From contig JAAVFL010000011.1 in the NCBI GenBank assembly GCA_014800795.1, forward strand, positions 20,897 to 84,896: a stretch of 64,000 nucleotides of DNA, in the 5' to 3' direction. This DNA is from Bacteroidales bacterium (GTDB lineage Bacteria; Bacteroidota; Bacteroidia; Bacteroidales; Muribaculaceae). This document shows positions 44,577 to 54,833 of the stretch, in pieces (positions within the stretch are counted from its first letter, which is position 1; every line of letters starts with the position of its first letter). The notes under the pieces are model-generated. The model did no database searches. It was not told the DNA's origin and worked only from the letters and a program-made list of their open reading frames with translations. The position numbers were made by a program, and so were the translations under genes.

Positions 44577-46226
44577 TTACTTCCCCTGATGCTCGTATTT
44601 GAGAGTCAGAGTCGGTTGATCGCATACTTCCGACGGTCCGAAATACTGAATGGGACCTGGATATATATAGCATGTATTGAAAGCCCAATCATCACGCATT
44701 GATGCAAACTTCTGGAATGGAGCGCCATCTAGTTTTACGAGTGCTTTCTGAATAACCGGCTTCATCTGGCCATGACGACGTTCCATGTTCATCATCATAG
44801 TGATAGGAATTCCACCAGCGACCCATTGAACTGCCGGCTTTGTAAGATTGCGCACCGACGACATATAACCTGTTACACCACAACGGATAAGACACGCTGC
44901 ATTATAACCAAGTGCATAGCAATAGTCGGCATCGAAATTAGAGGGATCCGCGCAGCGGCCTTCATATCCGAAGAAATGGTGAAGAGGAGAGAATTTACCA
45001 TTGTAGTTACCCTCTTTACGCATAACTTCAAGACGCTTTGCAACCATTTCAGATAACAACTTCTCTGTTTCAATCAGCGATACCTGAACATTACCATGCG
45101 GGTCACGATCAAGACTAAGCTGACGGGCTACACCCTCAGGAAGAGAAGCATATACAGCTGCATTCTCTGAGGAAAGATGATCGATGATATAAGAACGCTG
45201 ATCAGCCGGTGCAACAGCAGCGAATTCGTCAGCATTCTTAGCAAGAAGGTCATTGAGCTCAGCAATCAGACGTTTCATTGCCGGAATAAATTCAATAAGA
45301 CCCTCCGGGATAAGAACTGTACCGAAATTCATACCCAGTTTTGCACGTTCTGCAACGATGCCGGCGATATAGTCTACGACCTGATCAAGGGTCATATCCT
45401 TATGCTCGACTTCCTCGGATATGATGCAGACATTGGGCTGACACTGAAGGGCACATTCAAGAGCGATATGGCTGGCAGAGCGTCCCATCAGTTTTATAAA
45501 GTGATAATATTTCTTAGCCGAGTTGCAGTCTCGCTGGATATTACCGATCACCTCGGAATATACCTTCGTTGCAGTATCGAAACCGAATGAAGTTTCTATA
45601 ACATCATTCTTCAAGTCGCCGTCGATAGTCTTGGGACAGCCAATTACCTGCACACCGGCACCAATGCTCTTATAGTACTCAGCAAGTACTGCGGCATTGG
45701 TATTTGAATCATCACCACCTATAATGACCAGAGCCTGGATATTAAGCTCCTTGAGAATTTCAAGGCCCTTGTCAAATTGTTCTTTAGTCTCTAGTTTGGT
45801 ACGTCCCGAACCAATAATGTCGAAACCACCGGTATTGCGGTAGTCGCTGATATATTCGGTGGTAAGTTCCATATACTTGTGATCGACGAACCCACCAGGC
45901 CCCATAAGGAAACCATAGAGTTTACTATCGCGATGAATCTTTTTGATTCCATCGAAAAGACCACAGATAACATTGTGTCCACCGGGAGCCTGACCACCCG
46001 AAAGAATGACACCAACGTTAATTGGCTGGGTTGGAGCTGGAGCTGAATTCTTCTCAAATTTAAGTTCGGGAAGACCATAAGTGTTTGGGAAAAGACTCTT
46101 GATATCTTCCTGATCTGCCACTGAGTTAGTAGCATGACCCTCTACTGCACGTACTGCACCGGTAAGCACAATAGGTAATTTCGGCTGATATGCCGCACGA
46201 GCTTTCTGCAAGGCGCTCTTCTTCAT
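44577..46226 (-). CDS. pfp: Pyrophosphate-dependent 6-phosphofructokinase
   Basis: Reversible glycolytic enzyme: fructose 6-phosphate + PPi to fructose 1,6-bisphosphate + Pi. 549 residues, the long PPi-PFK type. [19 protein letters not shown] near residue 71, GGDDS (170-174), whose second Asp is the hallmark of PPi over ATP use, [11 protein letters not shown] (199-209) and [14 protein letters not shown] are visible. It is preceded by a TATCTTTG -7 box (46333-46326) about 100 bases upstream. Together with the membrane pyrophosphatase gene it points to PPi-based energy metabolism. Confidence 0.97.
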   Translation of the reverse strand: MKKSALQKARAAYQPKLPIVLTGAVRAVEGHATNSVADQEDIKSLFPNTYGLPELKFEKNSAPAPTQPINVGVILSGGQAPGGHNVICGLFDGIKKIHRDSKLYGFLMGPGGFVDHKYMELTTEYISDYRNTGGFDIIGSGRTKLETKEQFDKGLEILKELNIQALVIIGGDDSNTNAAVLAEYYKSIGAGVQVIGCPKTIDGDLKNDVIETSFGFDTATKVYSEVIGNIQRDCNSAKKYYHFIKLMGRSASHIALECALQCQPNVCIISEEVEHKDMTLDQVVDYIAGIVAERAKLGMNFGTVLIPEGLIEFIPAMKRLIAELNDLLAKNADEFAAVAPADQRSYIIDHLSSENAAVYASLPEGVARQLSLDRDPHGNVQVSLIETEKLLSEMVAKRLEVMRKEGNYNGKFSPLHHFFGYEGRCADPSNFDADYCYALGYNAACLIRCGVTGYMSSVRNLTKPAVQWVAGGIPITMMMNMERRHGQMKPVIQKALVKLDGAPFQKFASMRDDWAFNTCYIYPGPIQYFGPSEVCDQPTLTLKYEHQGK

Positions 46227-46325
46227 AGATTTTAAAGTTTTATAAAGAGATAATAATCTAATCTTTAAATTTCTGGAGAGAAGGAGTAGTCGTACACTTG
46301 TTTTAACACGTATAGATATACACTA

Positions 46326-46333
46326 CAAAGATA
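46326..46333 (-). promoter_or_regulatory. -7 box of the PPi-PFK gene
   Basis: TATCTTTG on the minus strand, 99 bases before the start codon. No -33 box of the expected form was seen. The rest of 46227-46491 holds no recognised element. Confidence 0.5.
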
Positions 46334-46491
46334 CGGAATTTAGACGACTTTATATGTGAAATAAATTTAATTAGCCATCAGGCACTCTATAATGATCAGT
46401 GCATACCAAACAGTATTTTAATCAGCTGAACAACTTAATTTAAGGTATTTTTTGAATAGGTATTAAAACCTTCCGTCAAATGTTAACAAAC

Positions 46492-47265
46492 TTAAATTGA
46501 GTACAATTTCCTGGCAGAGGATGTTGTAATCTGCGCAACAGTTTCTAATGTCACTCCTAATGTTTGAGCTATTGTCTGAGCTATCAGTGGAATATAACTG
46601 CTGTCATTAAGTTTTCCTCTGAAGGGAACCGGCGATAAGTAGGGGGAGTCTGTTTCCAGAATTATTCTATCAAGTCCGATTGATGGTAAAGTTTCACGCA
46701 ATCCGGAATTCTTAAAAGTGACAATTCCATTTATACCGAAATAAAAGTCGCCGACTTCACGGATTCGTTCAACATCACGAGGAGTACCACCAAAACAATG
46801 AAAAGCCCCATTCGGAATCTCCGGTAAGCCTCGTAATACCTCAAGGGTTTGTTCCAGCCCATCACGACAATGGATATTTATTGGCAATTTCCTATCTATA
46901 GCCATACGACACTGAGCATCGAAAGCATACATCTGTTTTTCTATCGAGAATGATGCCTCGTGCAAGTCGATTCCAATCTCTCCTACTCCTACATATGGTA
47001 AATCTGGAGTATCAAGCTCTTTGCGTATTACATCCAACGCCCCATCTACATCTGAGGTAAGCTCTGTAGGATGCAAACCTGCGAACATTCTTATATGCTC
47101 CGGATAGCGCGCGGCAAGCGCTTTCATTGACTCCAATTCCGTGAGAGAAGTTCCTGGTAAAATCATGAATTCAACTCCGGCATCTATAGCTTTCTGAACC
47201 ATGTCAATTCCGTAATCAGAATATACGTCATCGTTTAGATGCGTATGCGTATCTATAAAGGTCAT
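46492..47265 (-). CDS. TatD-family metal-dependent DNase/hydrolase
   Basis: A 257-residue TIM-barrel amidohydrolase-type enzyme. The metal motif DTHTHL (5-10) with HxH at 7-9, GEIGIDLHE, INIHCRDG, GAFHCFGG and LETDSPYLSP make the TatD family certain. Members are 3'-5' exonucleases or phosphoesterases acting in DNA repair or RNA decay. It starts 6 bases after the polyprenyl synthase stop and is co-transcribed with it. Confidence 0.94.
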   Translation of the reverse strand: MTFIDTHTHLNDDVYSDYGIDMVQKAIDAGVEFMILPGTSLTELESMKALAARYPEHIRMFAGLHPTELTSDVDGALDVIRKELDTPDLPYVGVGEIGIDLHEASFSIEKQMYAFDAQCRMAIDRKLPINIHCRDGLEQTLEVLRGLPEIPNGAFHCFGGTPRDVERIREVGDFYFGINGIVTFKNSGLRETLPSIGLDRIILETDSPYLSPVPFRGKLNDSSYIPLIAQTIAQTLGVTLETVAQITTSSARKLYSI

Positions 47266-47271
47266 ATCAGA

Positions 47272-48231
47272 TTAATTGCTTCTACTTGATAATTTTCCTG
47301 CAAGATTCTTAAAAAAGAGCAAACCCTCCTCAGAAAGCTCTGCATCAGCAAGAGCCTCAACCGCCATCTCAGCATATCTTTCGATAAGCTTATGTGTACG
47401 GTCTCCCAGATTCAGACTATCATATACCTCCTTAATATTCTTAACCTTAAGATAATCGGTTAGCTTTTCGTCAATCACAGCAGTCATCTGTTCCGGACAT
47501 TCTGTCATCGCAGTAATCCACAACCACGTTTTTTTCTCGTTTATTATATCCCCACCGATTTCTTTTCCAAAGAGAGCCGGATCACCATAGGTATCAAGAT
47601 AATCATCCTGGAGCTGAAAGGCCAACCCAAGAAGCTCACCATATCTATACATTGCTTCCTGTGATTTTACAGAAGCGTCTGCAAGGATGGCGCCCATTTT
47701 ACATCCACAAGCAAGAAGAACAGAGGTTTTCAATCTGATCATCTCCATATATTCATCTACCGAGATTCCGGTAGAATTCTCAAAATCCATATCGTATTGC
47801 TGTCCCTCATATATCTCCATCGCTGTAGCATTAAACAACTCGAGAATTTCGGGAAGAATATCGGGAGAACATTTTGTCATTAATTGTGTGGCCAATGTCA
47901 ACATTGCATCCCCTGAAAGGATTGCTGTACACATATTCCACCTCCTATGTACTGTCGGACGACCACGCCTTACAAAAGCATTATCCATCACATCGTCATG
48001 CAACAATGTGAAGTTATGGAACATTTCAAGTCCAGCAGCCTGGTTGATTGCTTTTTCTGGGTTATATCCAAAAGCATCTGCAGTTGCAAGTAAAAGCATC
48101 GGCCGGATTCTCTTACCTCCCCCTTCCAGGGTATACTTTATGGGAGCATACAGACCGTCAGGTGAAGACGGATATATTATAGAAGATATTGCGTTTTCTA
48201 TTAAGTCGGAATAATATTCAGGTGAATGCAT
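47272..48231 (-). CDS. Polyprenyl diphosphate synthase (geranyl/farnesyl type)
   Basis: Isoprenoid chain elongation enzyme, 319 residues. GGGKRIRPMLLLAT (37-50), the first aspartate-rich motif DDVMD (79-83, form DDxxD) and the second, DDYLD (209-213), are in place, as are GDAMLTLA and FQLQDD. Residues before the first DDxxD (EMFHNFTLL) suggest a short or medium chain product, but chain length cannot be fixed from sequence. It would feed menaquinone or undecaprenyl synthesis. TAACTTTG (48294-48287, minus) lies 56 bases upstream. Confidence 0.92.
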   Translation of the reverse strand: MHSPEYYSDLIENAISSIIYPSSPDGLYAPIKYTLEGGGKRIRPMLLLATADAFGYNPEKAINQAAGLEMFHNFTLLHDDVMDNAFVRRGRPTVHRRWNMCTAILSGDAMLTLATQLMTKCSPDILPEILELFNATAMEIYEGQQYDMDFENSTGISVDEYMEMIRLKTSVLLACGCKMGAILADASVKSQEAMYRYGELLGLAFQLQDDYLDTYGDPALFGKEIGGDIINEKKTWLWITAMTECPEQMTAVIDEKLTDYLKVKNIKEVYDSLNLGDRTHKLIERYAEMAVEALADAELSEEGLLFFKNLAGKLSSRSN

Positions 48232-48286
48232 CTTTAAAATATATCTTGGTCGTAGCTATATGAAACCACGACAAACTTATTTACTG

Positions 48287-48324
48287 CAAAGTTACGCATC
48301 TTTCCCGAATTATGGCTAAATTTG
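48287..48324. promoter_or_regulatory. Divergent -7 boxes for polyprenyl synthase and DUF4250 genes
   Basis: Minus strand TAACTTTG (48294-48287) and plus strand TAAATTTG (48317-48324) lie 22 bases apart, so the two promoters overlap back to back. The rest of 48232-48434 is otherwise empty. Confidence 0.5.
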
Positions 48325-48434
48325 CGCTATATTATCATATTTACGACTGTCACGCCCGGATTTATGATACCATGTCATGATCCTGCGGCAGTGGTCTATA
48401 TGATTTTTTCGATTTTTAACAAAGAGTTATTTTC

Positions 48435-48620
48435 ATGATATTCGATAATTTACCGCAAGATCCGGTTATACTTTTAAGCGTGATAAACACAAAGTTACGT
48501 GACATCTACCCATCTCTCCAATCTTTATGTGACGATCTGAATGTATCCCCATCAGACATTCAGGCACGTTTGGCCGCAATTGGTTATGTCTATGACTCTT
48601 CGCTAAATAAATTTGTGTAA
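48435..48620 (+). CDS. DUF4250 domain protein
   Basis: A 61-residue protein with the DUF4250 signature: LPQDPVILLSVINTKLRDIYPSL followed by DLNVSPSDIQARLAAIGYVYD. The helical pattern resembles a small helix-turn-helix-like fold. Function unknown. It lies 20 bases before the UvrD-type helicase gene and is probably co-transcribed with it. Confidence 0.82.
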   Translation: MIFDNLPQDPVILLSVINTKLRDIYPSLQSLCDDLNVSPSDIQARLAAIGYVYDSSLNKFV

Positions 48621-48640
48621 GAACCGGTTGCCGCAGAAAT

Positions 48641-51016
48641 ATGCAGAATTACCTGTCTCTACTTAATCAACAGCAACGAGACGCTGTGACTTATCTGGAC
48701 GGCCCCCAGCTCGTCATTGCCGGCGCCGGATCGGGAAAAACCCGTGTACTTACCTATAAAATAGTGCATCTACTCGCACATGGATTCGAGCCATACCGTA
48801 TCATAGCTCTTACATTTACAAACAAGGCCGCCCGTGAAATGCGGGAGCGAATCGAAGCTCTGGTAGGTGAAGCTACGGCAAAACGGTTGTGGATGGGCAC
48901 ATTTCACAGTATTTTCGCAAGACTTTTAAGAACATATGCGGATCGTATCGGGTTCAATGCATCTTTTACTATCTATGATGCATCTGACTCCAAGAATCTT
49001 ATAAAACAGATTATACGCGAACTCCAGCTGGATGATAAAATTTATAAACCTGCAGTGGTTCAGAATGTCATCTCCGCTGCAAAAAATGCATTGATAAGCC
49101 CGGATCGCTACTGTGCGGATACAGATCTTGCAGAAGCCGACAAACGAGCCAAACGCCCTTTGACTGGAACTATATACCAGATATATACCCGACGATGCAA
49201 AGTATCCGGAGCAATGGATTTTGATGATCTTCTATATTATACAAACATTCTTCTAAGAGATCATCCGGATGTTCGCCACCATTTGCAGGAATTCTTCAGA
49301 TATGTACTTGTTGACGAGTACCAAGATACAAATTTCGCTCAACACTGTATCGTAAGCGAATTATGTCGTGACAGCAACAATCTCACAATGGTAGGAGACG
49401 ATGCCCAAAGCATTTACTCTTTTCGCGGGGCGAATATCAAGAATATACTGAATTTAAAGAATGCCTATCCAACTCTGCGGGTTTTCAAACTGGAACAAAA
49501 CTATAGGTCAACACGTAATATAGTCAACGCGGCAAACTCCCTTATTGCCAAGAATCGCGAACAGATAAAAAAGGAAATATTTTCCGAGAATGAGCCCGGG
49601 GCTAAAATTGAAGTGATCAATAGTTCAACTGACTTTGAAGAAGCATATATAGTTGCAAACCGCATCGCTCAATTACACCGCTCCACTCACGACAGTCTTG
49701 ACGAGTTTGCCGTACTATACCGAACAAATGCCCAAAGCCGAAGACTAGAAGAGTCGCTGAGAAAACGAAATATCTCATACCGCATTTATGGTGGTCTGAG
49801 TTTCTATCAGCGAAAAGAAGTAAAAGATGCAATTGCCTATTTCAGACTGGCCACCAATCCGGATGATGATGAAGCGATCAGACGTATAATAAATTATCCG
49901 GCACGAGGTATCGGTGACACAACAGTTAATAAAATAGCACATACTGCTATTGAAGCCAATGTAAGTATGTGGCAAGTCATATGTGAGCCGGATAAATTTC
50001 AACTTCCGGTAAACAGCGGTACACTAAAGAAATTAAGCGGATTCAAGGAGCTTATCAAAAGCTTTATAGATGCTAATGCCTCCGGTACCGATGCCTATGA
50101 GCTCGCAACATTAATTATAGGTCGCACAAAGTTACTTTCTTCTCTCATTACTGATAATACCCCTGAAAGCATCTCCAAACAGGAAAACTTACAGGAGATT
50201 CTTAGCAACGTTAAAGATTTTGTAGATGAACACAACGAAGCAGGAGAGACTGATCGAATCGGTATGGTTAATTTTCTTGCAGAAGTATCGCTCGCGACAG
50301 ATCAAGACGAAAAAGACACATCCGAACAGCGCGTTACATTAATGACAGTTCATGCGGCAAAAGGATTGGAATTCAATAATGTAATTATTGTTGGCGTTGA
50401 AGAGGAGTTGTTCCCCTCTGCCATGGCTTCATCATCGCTTAGCGAAATAGAGGAGGAACGGAGATTACTGTATGTGGCTATCACCAGAGCCAGAAAATTC
50501 TGTATGATTTCATATGCTTCGTCACGTTTCCGTAACGGACAGACCAAACTCTGCCAACCATCAAGATTCCTTCATGATCTAGAGCCAAAATATCTTAAAA
50601 TGATACAGGGCACGGATATTGGCACTAATTATTCGACAGTCAACCCTATTGATAATTACAGGTCATCGTTCCACAGCTCCCCCGCTCTTTCATCTATCAT
50701 AAACCCGAAAACATCTCAGAAGCCGAGTCCCTCGGGAGCATCAAGTCGTTGGGATGATAAAGCGAGAAGCATTGCAGGTATAGCGACTTCAGTAAAACCG
50801 GGAAATTCACCTGTCAGATCAACTACAGCAGACTTCAATCTGCATATGCTCAGCGAACTATCCGAAGGTATGGAAATCATCCATGAAAGATTCGGAAGAG
50901 GCAAAATCATCAGTTTATTGTCAGATGCTACCGGCGAAAAGATTACTGTACTTTTTCCAAATGTAGCACAAAGAACGCTGATGCTGAAATATGCGCGCTT
51001 TAAAATCTCAAATTGA
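48641..51016 (+). CDS. UvrD/Rep/PcrA-type DNA helicase
   Basis: Superfamily 1A 3'-5' helicase of 791 residues. Walker A AGAGSGKT (27-34), ALTFTNKAAREM, GTFHSIFARLL, DEYQDTN (motif II), GDDAQSIYSFRGA, LEQNYRST (motif IV), VTLMTVHAAKGLEF and RRLLYVAITRA (motif VI) are all clear. The C-terminus ends with a PcrA-like tail (ERFGRGKIISL) that binds RNA polymerase in other species. It would act in repair and in removing obstacles to replication. Co-transcribed with the DUF4250 gene; nspC follows after 52 bases. Confidence 0.95.
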   Translation: MQNYLSLLNQQQRDAVTYLDGPQLVIAGAGSGKTRVLTYKIVHLLAHGFEPYRIIALTFTNKAAREMRERIEALVGEATAKRLWMGTFHSIFARLLRTYADRIGFNASFTIYDASDSKNLIKQIIRELQLDDKIYKPAVVQNVISAAKNALISPDRYCADTDLAEADKRAKRPLTGTIYQIYTRRCKVSGAMDFDDLLYYTNILLRDHPDVRHHLQEFFRYVLVDEYQDTNFAQHCIVSELCRDSNNLTMVGDDAQSIYSFRGANIKNILNLKNAYPTLRVFKLEQNYRSTRNIVNAANSLIAKNREQIKKEIFSENEPGAKIEVINSSTDFEEAYIVANRIAQLHRSTHDSLDEFAVLYRTNAQSRRLEESLRKRNISYRIYGGLSFYQRKEVKDAIAYFRLATNPDDDEAIRRIINYPARGIGDTTVNKIAHTAIEANVSMWQVICEPDKFQLPVNSGTLKKLSGFKELIKSFIDANASGTDAYELATLIIGRTKLLSSLITDNTPESISKQENLQEILSNVKDFVDEHNEAGETDRIGMVNFLAEVSLATDQDEKDTSEQRVTLMTVHAAKGLEFNNVIIVGVEEELFPSAMASSSLSEIEEERRLLYVAITRARKFCMISYASSRFRNGQTKLCQPSRFLHDLEPKYLKMIQGTDIGTNYSTVNPIDNYRSSFHSSPALSSIINPKTSQKPSPSGASSRWDDKARSIAGIATSVKPGNSPVRSTTADFNLHMLSELSEGMEIIHERFGRGKIISLLSDATGEKITVLFPNVAQRTLMLKYARFKISN

Positions 51017-51068
51017 TCTCCGGATTATCAAAAAACGATTACAAAACGAATTAAAATAATATAGAACT

Positions 51069-52229
51069 GTGATAGATACCCCCTGTTATGTTGTATACGA
51101 GGATCGTCTACGTCATAATCTCAATCTTATTACCGAGGTTAGCCGCCGATCCGGAGCCAAAATTATAATGGCATTCAAGGCAAATGCATTATGGCGAACA
51201 TTTCCTATATTCAGAGAATATGGGATTCAATGCACCGCTTCGTCGCTTAATGAGCTTCAACTCGGAGTTGAGGAACTGCAGACTCGCGTTCATAGCTATT
51301 GTCCGGCATATACTTCTACCACAATAAAACAATATCTTGATGGTAGCTCTCATATTACATTTAATTCCATAAGCCAATGGGAACGTTTCAAAAGTGATAT
51401 TGAAGAATATAACACTCAACACAATGATATTCACGTCTCTCCCGGACTGAGGGTTAATCCCAGATGCTCTGTTGTTGAAACCGATATATATAATCCTGCG
51501 TTACCAGGAAGCCGATTCGGAGCTGAATCCTATCAACTTGTAGATGGACTTCCGGAAGGATTAGAGGGTCTCCACTTCCACGCTTTATGTGAGTCGTCAA
51601 GCGCCGATCTGAAAAAAGTTCTTGACGCTTTCGAAGCACAGTTCGGACATCTGCTTCCATATGTAAAATGGGTCAATATGGGGGGTGGACATCTGATGAC
51701 CCGCGAAGGTTACGATATAGACCTGTTGATTGATATTATACGTGGATTCAAAGAGAAATATCCGCATATCGAAGTCATTTTGGAACCGGGGAGCGCTTTT
51801 ACCTGGCGAACAGGTGATCTTCACTCTTCTGTAATTGATATTGTGGAAAACGATGGTATAAAAACCGCGATTCTGGATGTTTCATTTGCATGTCATATGC
51901 CTGACTGCCTTGAAATGCCATACAAACCTACGGTAGCAGAAGCATTGACTGACGAGGAGATAGAATCTGTACCGGAAGGAAGTACATATGTATATCGTTT
52001 AGGTGGAAATTCCTGTCTTAGCGGTGATTACATGGGCGATTGGCATTTTAAACGCCCACTCAAACCAGGCGACAGAATTACATTCGAGGACATGAACCAT
52101 TATACAACGGTAAAGACAACCATGTTCAACGGAATCCAACATCCTGACATATCTTTTGTGAACTCTAATGGAGATTATCTTCTCCTCCGCAGATTCAATT
52201 ATCAGGATTACAAACACAGGATGTCATAA
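51069..52229 (+). CDS. nspC: Carboxynorspermidine decarboxylase
   Basis: PLP-dependent enzyme of the alanine racemase/diaminopimelate decarboxylase fold that makes spermidine or norspermidine from the carboxy form. 386 residues. TPCYVVYEDRLRHNL at the start and KIIMAFKANALW with the PLP lysine, plus LHFHALCESS, VNMGGGHLMT, EPGSAFTWRTG and LGGNSCLSGDYMG, identify it. It starts with GTG (51069). The partner carboxyspermidine dehydrogenase is not in this window. The glycosyltransferase start lies 34 bases after its stop. Confidence 0.94.
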   Translation: MIDTPCYVVYEDRLRHNLNLITEVSRRSGAKIIMAFKANALWRTFPIFREYGIQCTASSLNELQLGVEELQTRVHSYCPAYTSTTIKQYLDGSSHITFNSISQWERFKSDIEEYNTQHNDIHVSPGLRVNPRCSVVETDIYNPALPGSRFGAESYQLVDGLPEGLEGLHFHALCESSSADLKKVLDAFEAQFGHLLPYVKWVNMGGGHLMTREGYDIDLLIDIIRGFKEKYPHIEVILEPGSAFTWRTGDLHSSVIDIVENDGIKTAILDVSFACHMPDCLEMPYKPTVAEALTDEEIESVPEGSTYVYRLGGNSCLSGDYMGDWHFKRPLKPGDRITFEDMNHYTTVKTTMFNGIQHPDISFVNSNGDYLLLRRFNYQDYKHRMS

Positions 52230-52263
52230 GAGCCACACACACCAGATTCAAATCAAAGAGGAT

Positions 52264-53262
52264 ATGGAACATTTTTCCGTAATTATACCTGTTTACAACC
52301 GAATAGAAGAGATTCGCGATTTACTTGAAAGTCTTGCGCATCAGACAGCTTCAAACTTTGAAGTTATTATTGTGGAAGATGGTTCTACAGACAGATGCGA
52401 AGAAATCGCGGGAACATATTCATCTTCACTTGATCTCAGATATTATTTCAAACAAAATGAAGGGCGGTCAATTGCACGAAATTTTGGAATGAAACAGGCC
52501 CGCGGAACATATTTCATATTTTTTGATTCCGATTGTGTTATTCCTCCCGATTATTTCGAGAAACTGAATATGGAAATGGAGCGAGAACCGTTCGACTGTT
52601 TTGGAGGACCGGATGCTGCTGATGAATCATTTACCAATGTGCAGAAAGCAATAAACCATTCCATGACCTCATTTCTTACCACCGGAGGTATACGTGGCGG
52701 CAAAATAAGACTTGAAAAATTTATACCGCGTACATTCAATATGGGATTCTCACGAAAGGTATACGAATATGTCGGTGGATTCAGAGAAATGTTTTCTGAG
52801 GATATAGACATGAGTACGCGTATACGCATAGCAGGATTCTCTATAGGATTATATCCTGATCTCTTCGTATACCATAAGCGCCGTGTAAATTTCCGGAAAT
52901 TCTTTCGACAGGTTTACGTATTTGGCATGTCCCGTATAACACTAAAACTTTTATATCCGGATAGCTTAAAATTAGTTCATTGCCTACCAGCTTTATTCGT
53001 AATCGGTGTATTTATATTGATAATCCTTGGAATTTTCATCAGTCCATGGTGGTTGCTACCTATTGGTATTTATTTCATTGCAATATTCATAAGTTCTTTA
53101 CTGTCAACAAAATCATTACCAATCGCATTTCTCACAATTCCTGCGTCTATAATACAGCTTGGAGGATATGGTTGCGGTTTTATAAAATCCTTTGTAGGAA
53201 AAATATTGTTGCGCAAGGGTCGTGATGAACAGGAGGAAATAAGAATTCGTCAAGGAAAATGA
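52264..53262 (+). CDS. Family 2 glycosyltransferase with C-terminal membrane segments
   Basis: 332 residues from the ATG at 52264; the longer frame from 52168 overlaps nspC and is not chosen. The GT-A domain has FSVIIPVYNRIEEIRDLLES, VEDGSTD and the metal-binding FFDSDCVIP, and LRYYF...GRSIARNFGM fits. About 245-310 contain two hydrophobic segments (LFVIGVFILIILGIF, LLPIGIYFIAIFI), placing the enzyme at the inner face of the membrane. It probably adds sugars to a lipid-linked glycan. Substrate unknown. Confidence 0.88.
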   Translation: MEHFSVIIPVYNRIEEIRDLLESLAHQTASNFEVIIVEDGSTDRCEEIAGTYSSSLDLRYYFKQNEGRSIARNFGMKQARGTYFIFFDSDCVIPPDYFEKLNMEMEREPFDCFGGPDAADESFTNVQKAINHSMTSFLTTGGIRGGKIRLEKFIPRTFNMGFSRKVYEYVGGFREMFSEDIDMSTRIRIAGFSIGLYPDLFVYHKRRVNFRKFFRQVYVFGMSRITLKLLYPDSLKLVHCLPALFVIGVFILIILGIFISPWWLLPIGIYFIAIFISSLLSTKSLPIAFLTIPASIIQLGGYGCGFIKSFVGKILLRKGRDEQEEIRIRQGK

Positions 53263-53322
53263 CTACCTGTTTTATGCGTATGATTCAATCAAACATATGC
53301 CTCAATAATAATTTACATAATA

Positions 53323-54066
53323 ATGATGAACCAAACAGATATTTATCAAGACAACACGCCAATATCCCATTCATCCCAAACCTCGATACTTATACGAGAT
53401 CTTAACAGTGATGAGAAACCACGTGAGAAGGCCGGTAGATTAGGACTTGAATCCTTGACAGACGTTGAATTGCTTGCACTTTTATTAGGGTCCGGTATGT
53501 CCGGTAAATCCGTACTTGATCTGGCACGTGAAATTCTGCAGGACAATGATAATAAACTCAGTCGGCTATCGCGTATGTCAATTGCAGAACTTAAAAAGAA
53601 ATACAAAGGGGTAGGAACCGCAAAAGCAACCCTTTTAGCCGCAGCCATGACATTCGGAGCCCGTGTGCAGAAAAGTTTGTCTGTAATTGATGAGCAGATG
53701 GTTAGTAGCGTTAAGGTCTATAATTATATGCGTTCTACGCTTGAACGCCTCAACTACGAAGAGTTTTGGGTAATACATCTTAACCGGGCCAATATGGTAC
53801 TTACCAAAGAACTAATAAGTAGAGGCGGCATAGCAGGTACTGCTGTTGATATAAAGCTCATTGCAAAAAGCGCGATAGATCATCTTTCATCAGGAATCAT
53901 ACTTATCCACAATCACCCATCCGGTAATATGCAACCGTCGGGACAGGATGACAATCTGACCCGACGGATAAAAGATATATGCAAGATTATCGATGTGAAG
54001 GTGCAGGATCATCTGATTATTGGTCCCACAGGATATTATTCATATTGCGACAACGGACGCCTTTGA
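53323..54066 (+). CDS. radC: RadC family protein (JAB domain)
   Basis: 247 residues: an N-terminal helix-hairpin-helix region (EKAGRLGLESLTDVELLALL) and a C-terminal JAB/MPN-type metalloprotease-like domain with IHNHPSG (195-201) followed by QPSGQDD, the metal motif. RadC was named for repair, but its true role is unsettled. It ends just one base before the converging beta-barrel gene. Confidence 0.92.
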   Translation: MMNQTDIYQDNTPISHSSQTSILIRDLNSDEKPREKAGRLGLESLTDVELLALLLGSGMSGKSVLDLAREILQDNDNKLSRLSRMSIAELKKKYKGVGTAKATLLAAAMTFGARVQKSLSVIDEQMVSSVKVYNYMRSTLERLNYEEFWVIHLNRANMVLTKELISRGGIAGTAVDIKLIAKSAIDHLSSGIILIHNHPSGNMQPSGQDDNLTRRIKDICKIIDVKVQDHLIIGPTGYYSYCDNGRL

Positions 54067-54067
54067 G

Positions 54068-54784
54068 TCAGAAATTATAGCCAAGAGATATTGTAAACAG
54101 ACTGCGATCCAGATTTCTGGGCAACATCAGAGTGGAACTTTTCATCGTAGAAATTCCCCATGCTCCGTTTATAGACGCAAAATATTTCTCATAGGTTACA
54201 CCTACGCCAAAATTCCATTGCAGATCCATATGTTTGAAACCCTCTGTACCGAATAGGGAGCAGTCATGGTCAAGAGCATTTTTATCGTTGCCATACATTT
54301 CTGTAACGAAATATCGGGCATAAAGATTCAGGTTAAGCTGTGGACCGGTAAAAACGCTAATCTTCAGATCCTCGGAAAAATCGAAGTGATATCCTATCAG
54401 GAGGGGCACACGGAATCCGAAATTACGTATTGAACCGTTAACCTGATAAAAAACTTCTATACCCTCACCGGTTTCAGGATTAATGGAATTTTCAGGAACG
54501 AAAGAATTCCATTTACTTGTACCGAAAGTATTATAGAAGAAAGAAAGGCCCGGCTCAAAATATAGGTTCATATATAACGGAATATTATATATGGCTCCCG
54601 CTGAGAAACCGGCATTACTGCTATAATTGCCACCACCGTTAGCAGCAGTTGTTATATCAACGGCGACGCGTGCGCCAAAATACACTCTATTTTCCGGATT
54701 ATCAAACATATAACTCGTTTCAGCCATGGCGTTTCCGCAAACTCCGATGGCACATCCAAGAATAATTCGCTTAAACAGACTCAT
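54068..54784 (-). CDS. Outer-membrane beta-barrel protein (PorT-like)
   Basis: 238 residues with a signal peptide (MSLFKRIILGCAIGVCGNAMA) and alternating strands typical of small eight- to ten-strand barrels: YFGARVAVDIT, GFSAGAIYNIPLYMNLYFEPGLSFFY, VPLLIGYHFDFSEDLKIS, ending SLFTISLGYNF with a terminal Phe. It is the last gene of a four-gene minus-strand cluster, 49 bases behind the PCMD lipoprotein. No ligand or partner is known. Confidence 0.8.
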   Translation of the reverse strand: MSLFKRIILGCAIGVCGNAMAETSYMFDNPENRVYFGARVAVDITTAANGGGNYSSNAGFSAGAIYNIPLYMNLYFEPGLSFFYNTFGTSKWNSFVPENSINPETGEGIEVFYQVNGSIRNFGFRVPLLIGYHFDFSEDLKISVFTGPQLNLNLYARYFVTEMYGNDKNALDHDCSLFGTEGFKHMDLQWNFGVGVTYEKYFASINGAWGISTMKSSTLMLPRNLDRSLFTISLGYNF

Positions 54785-54833
54785 AATCTGAACTGTAGAA
54801 TTTTATGGGTTTATATATATAAAATAGTCTTTA

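Noticed and set aside
52168..52263. Longer start for the glycosyltransferase
   Set aside because: It overlaps the 3' end of nspC, while the ATG at 52264 begins exactly with the GT2 motif FSVIIPVYN.
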